Positions 25,229-37,400 of a DNA stretch of 64,000 bases are shown here, piece after piece. Position 1 is the first letter of the stretch; the number at the start of each line of letters is the position of its first letter. The notes beneath the pieces were generated by a model, which worked only from the letters and a program-made list of their open reading frames with translations, did no database searches and had not been told where the DNA came from. The translations under genes and the position numbers were made by a program. This DNA comes from Cardiocondyla obscurior (taxonomy: Eukaryota > Arthropoda > Insecta > Hymenoptera > Formicidae): contig NC_091876.1 in NCBI RefSeq assembly GCF_019399895.1, forward strand, positions 4,626,381-4,690,380, read 5' to 3'.

Positions 25229-26208
25229 GAATGGCATTGTTCCTAATGAAAATTACGAAATTACTAAGTGCACTTTTATTTTTAGTGACTTTAAAATATA
25301 TCTTAAAAATGAATCGTATTTTATTTTGCTGATAACGCGCAAACGTGATGCAGGGTTAGTTTCGTGACTCGCTTAACTTTTTATACATTTACCCGGAGGA
25401 TTTATGTATACTAATACGTGTATGCGTTTCACCGTTTTTCCTAAGACGTTTGAGTATATCGCGTATTGTGCGACAGCGTAAATTAGCAAACGATAAAGTT
25501 AATCGGTCTTTGTCATACGGGGAGCCGCGCGAGAGATTGCTTTGAGTGGCAGAATGCTTGCCGCGTACAGCCGAGCGCTTTTGCCGTCGTTCTCGGTTAA
25601 GAGTCACGTACCTCCGGTGCAGCGGGGGAGGTTTAATTTTGGAAAACAAGGCGAAGCTTTTCGGCGCGAGATTGAGCGAGAAGCGCTGGCGAGACGTTAC
25701 TGATGGCGGTAATGAGGAGAAATGTTTGCACTCTGCTACCCTAAAACCTGAAAGGGTTCTCCTGTAGGCAGACGGCCTACCGTGCTAGTATCCGGAAAGG
25801 ATCCCGTATCTTTTTTCCCACGTAACCCGGCGCGATTCATCGTCGCGGCACCTACCGTCTTTCTTGAGCGGACAATACGGGTAATCCTAGCGGCTCGCCG
25901 CGGAGCGAGATCGAGTCCGATGCGATCCTACGCATTCGTGCGTACGTGGAAACCGAAATCGGTAGTGGTACGCGATAATCCCGCTTGCTTTATTCGTTTG
26001 ACGATCGATTGACGGAGGCTAGTAGAGCGCACGCATAGCCTTCCAGGCAGGTGATCTGCCCAGTAGTGTGAACCGCCTCTCTCTCTGAGAGGCACCGTTG
26101 CGTACCGCCGAGCACGCGATTGTATAACATGTAATATGCACGTTACACGCGGCAAATCTGATATCTCTCCGCCGCTATTTATTCATGTTTGCATTTCCTT
26201 TGTTGCAG

Positions 26209-26352
26209 GTGGTGAGTAGACAAGAACCGCGTACTTGATAATACCCCGATGGCATTCAACGGGCTGCAGGTATTCTCCGAGACGAATCAACCGCATTCGC
26301 GACTACTACGCTGGATAGATGACAGTAGCGAAAGTAGATTCGCTCGTTCTTA
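26209..26352 (+). CDS. Candidate short exon/ORF after a strong acceptor
   Basis: A good acceptor, CCTTTGTTGCAG, ends at 26,208. About 40 nt downstream an ATG at 26,250 in a favourable context (CCCCGATGGC) opens 34 codons, beginning MAFNGLQVFSETNQ and ending in a stop at 26,352. A possible donor, CTGCAG|GTATTC, lies after seven codons, so this may be a small 5' exon contributing MAFNGLQ or a chance arrangement. The product is not recognised. Confidence 0.25.
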
Positions 26353-27004
26353 ATTAAGCGAGACGAATCTCTTTTTATTTTTTGAGCGCTGCCTTCGTAC
26401 GTAAGAAAAGAATTAATTTTTGTTTCGCCGATGGCGTCAATCTTTTTTCAATGTCCGTTCTATTGTTGTTCGAAATATTTTATTAATGCCGGACAATATT
26501 TTCGACGTTAAAATTATAGAAATAAGCGCGCTCGCGGTCGACTAATCGCGATATATATATTTGGGAAATAATTTTTACAGTTCTCGCAATTTAATATTTT
26601 TACAACGTTGCCTCGCGAAATTTTTAATTATATTGTTTTGGCGTGTGTGGAATAATTAAGACGTACGGGATTTATTTTGTCTTGCGAGCTACGTGTATTG
26701 CGGGGTTGTCGATAATAATCTTCCAGTGCGATTGATTACGGAGTACAGATTACTCAGGTGCCCATTGCATTGATCAAAGCAGGATTCACATTGGCATACT
26801 CTAATTGGCACGTGCGCGCTTTGCCAGGAATTTGATTTGCTTTCCGTTTGGCAGGCATCCGCAGATTGACCTCCACGATATTGCGATATCTACGTACTTC
26901 GGCGAGCATCAAAGAAGATGCGAGGCGGGCAAACTTAAGTTAAAGTACTCCTCTACTCAGTCGCTTTCTTTCTCTGTCTCTCGATCGTATAAATATTCAC
27001 ATAC

Positions 27005-27053
27005 GAAGCTACTGTAGAATTAAATTTATACATGCTAAATTACCAGTAGCTTC
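27005..27053. repeat. Inverted repeat GAAGCTACTG
   Basis: GAAGCTACTG at 27,005-27,014 and its perfect reverse complement at 27,044-27,053 enclose 29 nt, within which AATTTA can pair with TAAATT. The fold is a short hairpin with an internal asymmetric loop. No known microRNA sequence was recognised. Confidence 0.45.
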
Positions 27054-27257
27054 AGTATAAATACGTAATTAAATTAAATGTATAAAGATACATTATCTGT
27101 ACAAGTAGATAAATTATTTATAAATACCGTGATCTACATTTTATTATTAGAATTAAAATAGAATGGTTAGACGTAAACGTTTTCTGTCAATTGTACGGAT
27201 TTAATTTATTGGATCTTATTAACGTCTTTCACGTGATACCTGCTCTAAATATTATAT

Positions 27258-27455
27258 ATGCGCCATTTGTCGAAATTCTTGAAAAGTCTGCGGTATAAAT
27301 ACCGAAAAATTGTTGTCGATACGTCGCCGTGGACTAATCCAGAACCGTACCCGGGTACAGAAGATTTTAAAGCTGACGGGCATTTCAACGAAAGAGAAAA
27401 CGAAAAAGGGTTCGATAAGCATAGGCAAATTGGTTGCTGTCTCGCGATCCCTTAG
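27258..27455 (+). CDS. Candidate 65-codon ORF, unknown
   Basis: An ATG-initiated frame starting MRHLSKFLKSLRYKYRK and continuing through SPWTNPEPYPGTEDFKADG to a TAG. It differs from chance frames in this window in having mixed charged, aromatic and proline residues and few arginine runs. There is no clear acceptor before it; an A/T-rich segment precedes the ATG. No domain is recognised. It may be a single-exon small gene, part of a larger transcript with the ORF at 27,614, or chance. Confidence 0.25.
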   Translation: MRHLSKFLKSLRYKYRKIVVDTSPWTNPEPYPGTEDFKADGHFNERENEKGFDKHRQIGCCLAIP

Positions 27456-27613
27456 TCGAGGGCTCGTCGACTTCATCGGCAGCGGACTTTAGCGGCGACG
27501 CGTCACAGCAGTTCGACGAGAGATAAGCCATCAGTGTCAGTTTCAGAGATCCGAAAGCGTTTGCTCGACAGTTACGTTAAAACGGGCTGATATCTATCGC
27601 CCTACACGGTCGA

Positions 27614-27802
27614 ATGTCCTGCCAGGACTTTGTGATGCCCATCACGGGAGAGTCATACACGTCAGCAGCACGCCCTGGCACGGCACCGTACATCGCAGAT
27701 AACTCATATCCATCTATATTAATTCCCGGCGGTGCATGCGCGCCCTCGGAAATTAAATGGCGTCCTTACGTCCCGGGTGGGCTGCGATTCATATCGATCT
27801 AG
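27614..27802 (+). CDS. Candidate 62-codon ORF, unknown
   Basis: The frame starts with ATG in context GTCGAATGTCC, reads MSCQDFVMPITGESYTSA, continues with GTAPYIADNSYPSILIPGG, and stops at TAG. It has only three arginines and a balanced composition, unlike the many Arg-rich chance frames nearby. About 75 nt upstream there is an initiator-like TCAGTT (27,537-27,542), with a weak GAC-containing downstream element at about +28. It could be a small gene with a TATA-less promoter; no homologue is recognised. Confidence 0.28.
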   Translation: MSCQDFVMPITGESYTSAARPGTAPYIADNSYPSILIPGGACAPSEIKWRPYVPGGLRFISI

Positions 27803-30800
27803 GATATCCGACCGCTATCTGGGCTCCGCCGTAAGCGCGACAGCCTGCCGCTGTGTATCCCCGTTCACGAGCGTTGCTCCGCAAGTCCTGTGGGAAGGCT
27901 TGCTCTGACAGACGTAATTCCACGTAATTGAATATTACTCTTCAACCGTCGCCGGACGCGATCAGCGTATCTGGGTTTAAAGAAGTATTTTATTAACGCG
28001 ACGCGGGATCGGGAGTAGATTTATTCCGTTTGTCGCGAACCTCACGCAACATTTTTCAGCCGACGTCGCTTTATGCCGCAAATGGCGCATGCCGCTATCA
28101 ATTTGCGCGTATTATCGAGCGCGTGATACGGAGGAGTGGTCTTTTCCGTTGAATCGCAGACGAAAATCCCTCGATGGCGCAGTCGAGTGACCATAAGTCT
28201 TCATTATCATTGTACGTGGTATCGTTGCGTGTCCCATAATTTACTGCTACTTTGTTCCGCCATGTCGTGGAGCACTCGTTACCAATCGTCAAGGATAAAT
28301 CTACTTACGTTTTGACGCACACACCGCATGATATTCAATCGGATTGAATATTTCTTTTATATGTCGGTAAAAAAAAAAAAAAAAATTTTTATGGGAACGC
28401 GAGATGGAAATACGATGAAAGCAGCCGTTAACGATAAAAAATAAAGAACTTCCTTGCGAGATAAAAGAGAACCCCGCGCCACCCAGCTTTCTCGGCGTAA
28501 TTTTTAAAATGTCGCGTTTCGAAAGGTCGTTGAAGTTTAAGACACGAGAGCGCCCGCGTTGAAAATTTGCACGCGAGTAAAATTATAAATTACATGCCGC
28601 GTAAAGTTTGCATTGAATTTTAAGCGCGCGTTCGTTTAACGCGTTTGTCCCGCCGTGTTCCTTGACAGAGTCGTGCATATTTGCAGAATGTAATATTTAC
28701 ACCTAGCGAAATTTTTCGCCGCGCTTGCAATAAATTCCCGCTCGCTGCACACCGCGCCACGCGGCCCCTCTGTCCTACGCAGAGACAGAGAAACGGCCTG
28801 CGGAGTAATCAAACAGTCGCGTGACTTTATTTGCCGGCTGCTCGGTTTTTATCATCCATAAAAGCAGTTACGAGCCTGGAATTTTTGATCGAAGTCCTCG
28901 GCCAAATGACGGGGGTGAGACGGAACGTTTCAGGCTCGCGTTGTTACTTTAACCCCCCTCGGCTGATTGTCGGTAGTACCCTGCCAAGGCTCGGCCATCT
29001 CTCCCGATATCCCTCGCTGTCGCCGTCACGCGACGTATAGGCAGCCTCGCGTGCGAACGCGATGCTTCCTGGAAATCGATCCATCGTTCACAATTGACTT
29101 CGTTCTTTCCTAGTTTAGGTGCGTCGAAGACTGCCGTCTAATTAACCAAATAACAGACGACGATAATGGTCGCGCGGTAGTACGCTCGCACGGCGAACTT
29201 TACGCGACGTCGTCGCGTATCGCTCGCGGGCAAATCGAGGACAAAATTATCAGGCCGCCTCGTTTCGCGAAAGTGGATTTATTATTTTTTATTCACTCAC
29301 GTAAATGTAATTTGCGTTTCAACAAATTCGCAATTTATACGCTGCAATTTATGTAATGCACAATTACGTGTCATTTCTTTTGAATTTCAAATGCGCCAGC
29401 CAACCGAATCGAAAATGTGGCGACGCTCGCTATTTTTCCCCCCTTTGAAATCTTTTCCAAGCATGCCACTGAAAGCGTCATATATTTTTTTTTTGTTTTA
29501 TGTTTATTCAAATAACCAAGTTCTTGTGTACGTCATGTGTAATGACAGCAGTGACATATTTACCTTTGACCCATTTTTAAGATTGCTGCGAGGCGCAATA
29601 TCAATTATAAAATAAAGGTTTGTCGCGGAAAATAATTGCAGTAATGCACATACGCAATGCATTAATCGTACCGATCCAGTTGACCGTGTCATCGCGATAA
29701 AAACAGTATTTTGTGAGAATATTTTTTTCCCGTAGGCGACACGGTGTGTGCATTGGCGCTTGTAACATTTAAATAAAACGTATATACCTATAATATTATA
29801 TAATTAATTTTTCTATCCGTTAAATACATTGTCGTTAAACGAGATAAGTTAATATTTCCCCCATTAAGAATATAAATAACAGCAGTGAAATATCATTTAT
29901 TCTCTTATGCACCACCGCACAGTGTTCCACGGTACAGCGGCGTTTATTCGCTCGAATATATACGCGATCGTATCTATTTTCGTGAGTCCGACGCAGAGGA
30001 ATGACCACTCGTCGTGGAATTTGTTTAATTTAACGGTGGTAATCGAGAGTGCTCTCGTGCTTGAATACACTCGGGCGGCGCGCCGGCTAATTGGCTTCAT
30101 CGTCGAAATTCACAGAGAAGCCGGCCCGCACCGTGCAACACGCCGCGCCCGCGCTCTTCTATATATCGGACTCACCCGCAAAAAGAATCGGCGGTCGGCG
30201 ATAGGCACGAGCAATTTGGCAGCGCCATTTCGCTTCCGGTACGCGGTGACTAATCGGTCGGCCGGTGCAGAATCCGGCCGCGTTTGAAGAGCGAACGCCA
30301 TTAGGATTTTTACACTTAGCGAAGCGATTCGACGGTTAATTACCCCTCCCGCTGCCGCGGCCGTGATAACAAGGGGAGGTCATCGGTCGCAAACGAGAGC
30401 GCCGGTATGCGACCGGGAGAAAAAAAAAGATCGTACGCCGAATGTGCGACACGTATTCGCACACGTGCATCTCTGACGGAGAGAAGAGTCGTAAATTGCC
30501 AGGAGTTGGTTTTCCAGCGGACGAAATTAAGACCGTCACGCGACGGGGACGAGCTAATCGCTCGCCTCGCTCTTAATGCTCTTTGTTTCTTAGTTTCTAT
30601 TTCAAGAATTAATAATTAAGACAGACGTGTCCGCATATTATAGAAATTAACAAGTTTGCTCTAATTGAACCGTCACGATTGATTCAATAAAGGATTAAGC
30701 TCGTGCCGCGTTTGAGAGATAGCTTCTACCTATCATATTAATCTTAATAATTAATTAAATTCATTGATAATAATACTCGGTAACATGAAATTCGAAACAC

Positions 30801-33800
30801 CGATAATTGACAGATAATGAATACGTCCAAAATAGTAGTTAATATATTCGACCTAATAGAAGTTGCACGATGTTACAGATGACGGTAAAATTCTATACAT
30901 ATAAGCGCGTGCAAATTTATCTCATGAATTTTTCATTTAATTTAATTTCCCCATTTTTTGAGAAACTCCTTACCGCTTCTCGCGAAATACACCTAACCAT
31001 CCTGGAAGCGACTGTCTCGAAAAATACGAGACGCAACCGAGCACGTCCTTTTGACCATCTTCCTTTATGCATTTGAATGGCAGTCATCCGACCTCGAGAA
31101 TAGCGCGCAGCGATAATTTCGAGAAATTGGGTTACTCTTTAATGCATGCGGGGATTCATAATGCGAGCAGCGGCCATCCGGTAGAGAGCTCGGAGTGCAT
31201 ATTCCTGTCTCGTCTCCTCCGAGTTGCTCACGTCGCTCCGGACTGCAACTGGTAGGCACGGCTTTTTGTCCCGTTTAGCTCACGCCAAATTAATTTCACG
31301 TCGAATCGCTCCCCCAGGAATCGCGGACGGTGGACAAAACCCTTTCGCCGACGCCCTTACGTGCCGGCGAAGGGCCGACGGATACATTTCGCGTAACACG
31401 TATATGCGATATTTCTCTTCCATTAGAAATACGACGCCCGCGCCGGCGCGACTACGGTGACGACAATAACAACTCGCGGGCGTCCGAAAGAAATACGGCG
31501 GTAAATTGCGCGACGATAGCGATGAGAAAATTGACTCCTGCCGACCAGGCTGCGCGGGAGGAAAGTGAAGTCCGTATTACATCGCGCGCAGCGGACGGGA
31601 AGAGATCGAAGACCGGGGGACGCTCGCGTGTTTTCCCGCTCTGGAGAGATGCCGTCCCTTCATTTTCCGTGATATCCGGAGTTTCCGACGTTCATTTCAC
31701 TCTCGTCGACTCGACGGAGCCATTGTACCGCGCCCCCTCCCCTCCCCCTGAAGTTCCGTAATCAAAAGTACAAATCACTGTATAACTCAGTCGCGCTGAC
31801 GGCGGTGCGAGAGGTGAAAGGGAGGAAAGGGAGACGATAAAAGATGAAGGAGACGAGACAAGAACATGGCGCAGGTCATGTACCGGAAGGCAAGCTCTCC
31901 CGATCGAAGGGGCGAGACGGAGACGGCGAAGGGGATGCCCCCTCGTGTAAATCTCGCTTATACCGGCGTGGCGAAGCATAAATTTCCTTTCGGCGACCTT
32001 CGCTTCGTCGAGGACCGCTGCCTCCGCTAAACGCTACCGCGTTAGATACTACTTATCTGCCGGGACCGCACTCGCGGACGAACACGCCGCTCCTTTTGTT
32101 TCGTACCGCCGTATTGTTTCCCCGGCCACGACGCTCCCTCGGGAAGGACGCGTCTCACCCACCGGATATCGGCGCACCGCAACCGGGCTCCGTGAGCGAA
32201 TATTATGCCACCCTCGCGTTACGCGGCACCGATACATCGCACCATAGCATAGGTCAGGAAATGACATTGGCCGTTCCGGCATTAAAGCGATAGCGGGCAA
32301 GTAATAATTTTCTCGCGTGGAAAAATATCAATATTTCACGACACGTTAAACTTTAATGCGAGCATTGCCTACGGAGGGAAGAATATTCGTGGGAATTGCG
32401 AAATATCGTACATGTGCAGTTTCACCGACGGCTAACGCGCGTCAGTTTGACGCTCTCGTCTGTTAGTCGGCGTCAAAGCGGCAAAGTGTAAGGCGCTATC
32501 AGGTGCCATTTGTGTAAGGTGCATTGTCATGATAATGCGATCTTAACAGTCATATCTCCTTTGTACGTCTTGTCTCTTACGTTGCTAAATTTTCTTCGCG
32601 TTTAGCGTTAGGATAATACCGCGATTTGAGTTACGTGCCGTCGGTTTTACATAACAATATGTTACCGTCGAATATTTCGGTTATCATATCGTATCGTACC
32701 TTGGCGCTTGCGATCTCGCGCGGTACGCTTCGCAGATCGCGTTTGCATCACGTGTGAAAGTTGCGTGTGCGGCGCGAGTGCAACGCTAAATGCTGACAAG
32801 GAGATTTCATCCGTTTAGTTAGATGGGAGAGACAGACGCGCGGGGGGAATGGCGAGACGCGTCGAGGAGGATTGGGAGCAGGGCGAACGCGCTCACCGGC
32901 TCCCTTCGGTGTTTGTAAGCACTTACCCCGCGGCTTATTGTTACCGCAGCCCTCTCTTTGTCGGGATTTGTAAAAGCACTCGCTGTGTTAATTCCCGGAC
33001 GCCGGATGCTGCGTATCATCGCGACGCGCGCTCGACCGCTCGAGAACAATTTCGCTAATGTCGGCGCTAATCGCGGTCAACTCTAACTCTATTTTTTCCT
33101 TCTTAAGTTTCTTTCTTCATTCGTTTTACAAGTATTAAACCGATTAAACGGACGCGGCCCGTAAATCGAAAAGCAAATGTAATAAAATCGCGATTTACGC
33201 CGCCGCCGCCGGCTTTGTCAGCGGGAAAAATTTCGCGAGTCCGTATCTTCGGAGTCGTACGAAATAAACTCGCGTTTATTGTTTGACACGATCGGTTGGG
33301 AATCGACACCGGGACGTGCTCGGCTCTCGAAATTTTCCAGTCGAGCGTGACGGTCGATTTCCTACGACAAAGATTTGCTCTCACACGGATTTTCCTTCGC
33401 TTCCCGTTCTCTCTCTCGCACCCCCGGCGACCCCCTTTCGCTGTCGCCGCCTCCGACAACGCGCGCGAGCGCGCGCGCCGTGACGCGACGCCGCTGTCGT
33501 CCTTCTTATCTGTTCCTATCTTTTTCTCCTTACACTCGAGACACGCGTACGTGTGTACCAAATATAAAGGAATAAAAAGAGGAGAAAGGCTTTATCGAGA
33601 GGAGCTCCTTTAGTGTTTGGCACGGCGAGCAGAACAGCAGGGGGAAAGATTCTCAATATCGCATTTGGGCGAGTCTGATTATCGGCCAAGCGGTTAGGAG
33701 ATAAGTGAGTCGACGACTCCCCCGCAGTTGAGATTAAGTTATACGAATGCGTTTCGCACTTGCGTCTAATAACGCGTGGCACGTTGTACGCAATAGAGGA

Positions 33801-34451
33801 ATGCTCATTACGGCACGGTAAGTTACGCGATTTCGCTATGCCGGCGCGATAAGGAATTCTCCCTCCTTCCCTCCCCCTTCCGAAAATCTCACCGCGACTT
33901 ACCTCCGCGCGTTACTGTTTCCCGGGATTCAGGTGGTAATTCACGTAACGCGTTTTACCGAGATAATCTACGAGTGACGGGCGAGCTGGAAACCGTGCAA
34001 ATGTTTTCGACGTGGCAAGTGGCACGTAGCCGTGCGTGTATTGATCCACTTGCATATCCACGAAGGTGTAATAAGCGGTAACAGACTTTATTAGCTTTCG
34101 GAATGTGCGGGCCGTTTAATGTATTCCATTGTGCGGTGGTGGCGGCGCCGGCAACCGTGCTAATTCCGAAATTCCGGGTATTATGGCCTCCAAGTGAATT
34201 TCGACGTTCGCGCACATCTACGCACGCGACCCTCGCACCTTTCCTCGGTCGGAAAGTGCAAATCAAGATTCCGAAATTAATGCCCCGTCTACTAGCTCTC
34301 GTGAATTTATTATGGAAAATATCGATTTCCGTTTTTATTTACAATTTTACCTTCGCCGAGGGTATGAAATTGACGTTTGATAACCCGAAATAGTCGGAAA
34401 ATTGTTTCATGAATCAAAAATGATGCACGAAACGCTGTAATTAATATATGT

Positions 34452-34490
34452 ATAGATCGCGCTCGAACGCGGCTTCCACGTTCGATCTAT
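34452..34490. repeat. Inverted repeat ATAGATCG...CGATCTAT
   Basis: A perfect 8-bp inverted repeat with a 23-nt interior, in which AACG can pair with CGTT. A compact hairpin is possible. No associated gene is evident. Confidence 0.4.
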
Positions 34491-37400
34491 CCAAGTTTTT
34501 ATTAAAATTTATACCAGAACGAATATCAGTTTTCCCGGTGAGGGAACGTCGCTAGACGCAGCTTTATTTTTATCACAGTCGACTTTTCTAAAATAATTCC
34601 ATCAGATCGGAAATATCCTCCCTCCCCCTCCCCTTTGCTTTCGCGAGAGAAAACTTTGGGTCGTTACACCGACGACGACATATTGACTTTCCGGAACTTC
34701 CGGTGCATCCACGCGCTTTTTCATCCCCGGCGACACACACTTTGACGCGCTGCTTGACTTTTCATCGACTTTCCGATGCAAGCGCGCGTTCGCGTCGTGT
34801 CGTCGTGCCAGCGGCATTTCCGCGGGCTGCTATTTTAAAAGTTGCCAATCACCCGTTATTGCCCCAGTTTTCCAGCGGCCTGAACAGGACACCGTCGAGT
34901 CAAGTACGGAGGAAGGCAAACACGCCCGAGTTGTTTCGTTCCCGGGGGAACGTTGTATGGTTAAACGAGAAAACGACGAACTACAGACGTGCACCATCGC
35001 GCGCCACCCGTTACACCCGTCTCCCCTCTCCCCCCCCCGCCTCCTGATTCGATGAGTTTGCCTGAATTTTTCTCACCTAACATTTTCCTGCGCAATGCGC
35101 TCGATATTCCGCCTCGCTTCCGTTCAGCGATCGCTTCGTTTGGCACTGCACATACTTCCGTTTACCCGGCGATACTTTTATTTACGCGTCGCGTGAACGT
35201 AATTGCGCCTTGAGAATTTCGATACCGCGGTAATAATTTTAATTTTATTTACCTTGAGAATCTTTACGCCCACCGCGCCGCATATGCGCGCGAAGGGCAC
35301 GATGCAACAAACGGTGGGTTAATAATGATGTTATTTCGCGTGTGATAACTTATTTAACGCCGCGCCGAATAAATTCGCAAATAAATCGCTCATCATCGCG
35401 CGGCGCGAGCCCGCTTTTATGCAATATTGAGAGCGAGCGGCGGAATGCCGAAAGGGGAAAATAGTTGATTTATCATTCCGCGCGCACCGGCAAAGCCAGG
35501 GAAAGGAGATAAATATGTTCAATAATGGCTGAAGGATTTCCCGGGATAACGCTTATCAAGATAATGCCGTTTTCATGCTCCGCGAGAAATCTAACAGTCC
35601 CCAAGACTCGCGAGTTAAAACGGCCGCGCCGTCAGGTCAGCCTTAATATATGCAACGGGCGATTAAATCTATGCGGTAGTCACTCCGTGCTCGGAGTTCC
35701 CCGTAACATGTAAGCTGTCCCCCTCGTAAACTGTTTATTGCATTTGGCGCCACGGCGATGCGGGATCATTCGAATTTCTCTTTGCCGCGTGTTAGGCGTT
35801 ACGGCACTTATGTTAATACTATAGTGCGCCGGCATTTCCCACGTGCCGCCCATTACACTGCCATACTTCGCGGTAACATACTCCCCCCGAGACAATTCCT
35901 GCTATAACTAGTATTACTAACTTCGCGGAGCACTTTATTCTGCCGCGTCTCGTAACTCAGTTACCGTTGTGTACTAAAAGGCATCTCTCTCGCATAAGTC
36001 ATCGTCGCGAAATTCAATATCGAAGTCACTTTCGTACGTTCTAAACGCGACGTCGCGATGTGCCTCGCGCCGCTAATCGCGTTTAAAATTTTCAACAATT
36101 TTATTCGAAGTGCATTTGATTTTTCAACGTAATCGTATTACTCTACGGAATACGCGTTACAAGTATCGAAACGGGGGGGGGAGGGAAAAAAAAAAAAAGA
36201 AAAAATTGCATTTACTTTGCCGAGCGAAATCAATAATTAATAATTTGGTGGGGAAATTGCGTTTCTTGATTGATTACGAGGCGACGAGATGCCGCAGTCG
36301 AGCGAAAATTTTCGGCCATTGTTTTCGCACCGCAAATATTCCAGGCGCTTCAAAATCGGTATTACACATGCAACGTTCAATGTTTTCGCGATTTTATTTT
36401 TACTCGGTTACTGTCCATATGAAATAATTGGGGCGTGTTATTCGACGTGAATATTCGCGTACGAGGACACGCAGCATTAACGTCGAGTTGCGGCGGTCGT
36501 GATGCGGCGTATAGACGTCGCGTCAATTAATATGCGCAACGATGAGCTTCGTTACCTGAGCGAATTGTTTCTCAGTATCGGGCCGCGCATTTCTATTCCG
36601 CGCGAATATTGGGAATATCGCTTTTGAATACTTGCGAGCGTTACGGGGCAAATCGAATGATTTGTACTTTGTAAATGTAGGGGAGCGAAGTGAAAAGAGT
36701 CGGCTCGCGCCGGGTTAAAATTGGACGCATTTGTGCATTAACGATCGGCGAAACGATGAAGCTTTCCGCGCGATTCAAACTGACGACGATCGCGATCAAT
36801 TTTGGGTAATAGCGGCGGCACATCGCGAGGATCCTATTAACCCTCCTTCCCTTTTCACGATCTTAGACCCGGGTAACGAGCGCGCTTTTGTGTTCGAGGA
36901 AAGTGCATCGGAGTGCTCGTTTTCCTCGTAACAATTCCCCGGCAGCGAAACGTTCTTCCATCACGGTGGAGAATTTGTCGAAAGGACAAGCGTCTCGCGC
37001 GGACTTCCGTTTAAGACAAAGGGTGAAGGGCGGCGGGCGAGGATCTCGAAGGAATCCCTGAGTTTCGCAATGGCGAGCTCTCCGCTAACTTTACGACGAG
37101 CGGGAGGATCGGGTGAACGCGTCGGTAACGTTCCGCAACCGTTATTCCGCGTACACCTCGCGAAGTCGCGTTCTTATTCTCCCTTAATCAAGAAGGCAAA
37201 TACCACCGCGTGAAATCTAGATAAATTCCGCCGGCGCGCCGGTGCGAATCGAAAACAAGAGTCATCGCTCTCGTACTGCTAACGCAACGCGAGTACCGGG
37301 AATTAATCGTGCCGACGTCGAACGAGAATTAAAAATTAACGCATCGTAGGCTCCATATAATACTCGTTTTATTGCGGCACTTCATTACGTCACTTCAGCA

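Larger units (their letters stand above)
13690..26190. other. Noncoding stretch between cassette A and 26 kb
   Basis: No exon with both splice sites and a balanced open frame was recognised. There are several low-complexity tracts: A-rich at about 14,889-14,905, a TA/CA palindromic run at 15,643-15,670, a TA repeat at 20,547-20,594, GAA repeats at 22,919-22,945, a T run near 22,532-22,549 and a CT tract near 24,237-24,300. Long frames at 23,591-24,136 and 14,887-15,432 are Arg/Ser-rich, with comparable openings on the opposite strand. Confidence 0.55.

Noticed and set aside
33880..33960. Strong donor GGAG|GTAAGTCG on the minus strand near 33,905
   Set aside because: The nearest acceptor-like site upstream, TTTCCAG, is followed by stops, and one such donor is expected by chance in a window of this size.
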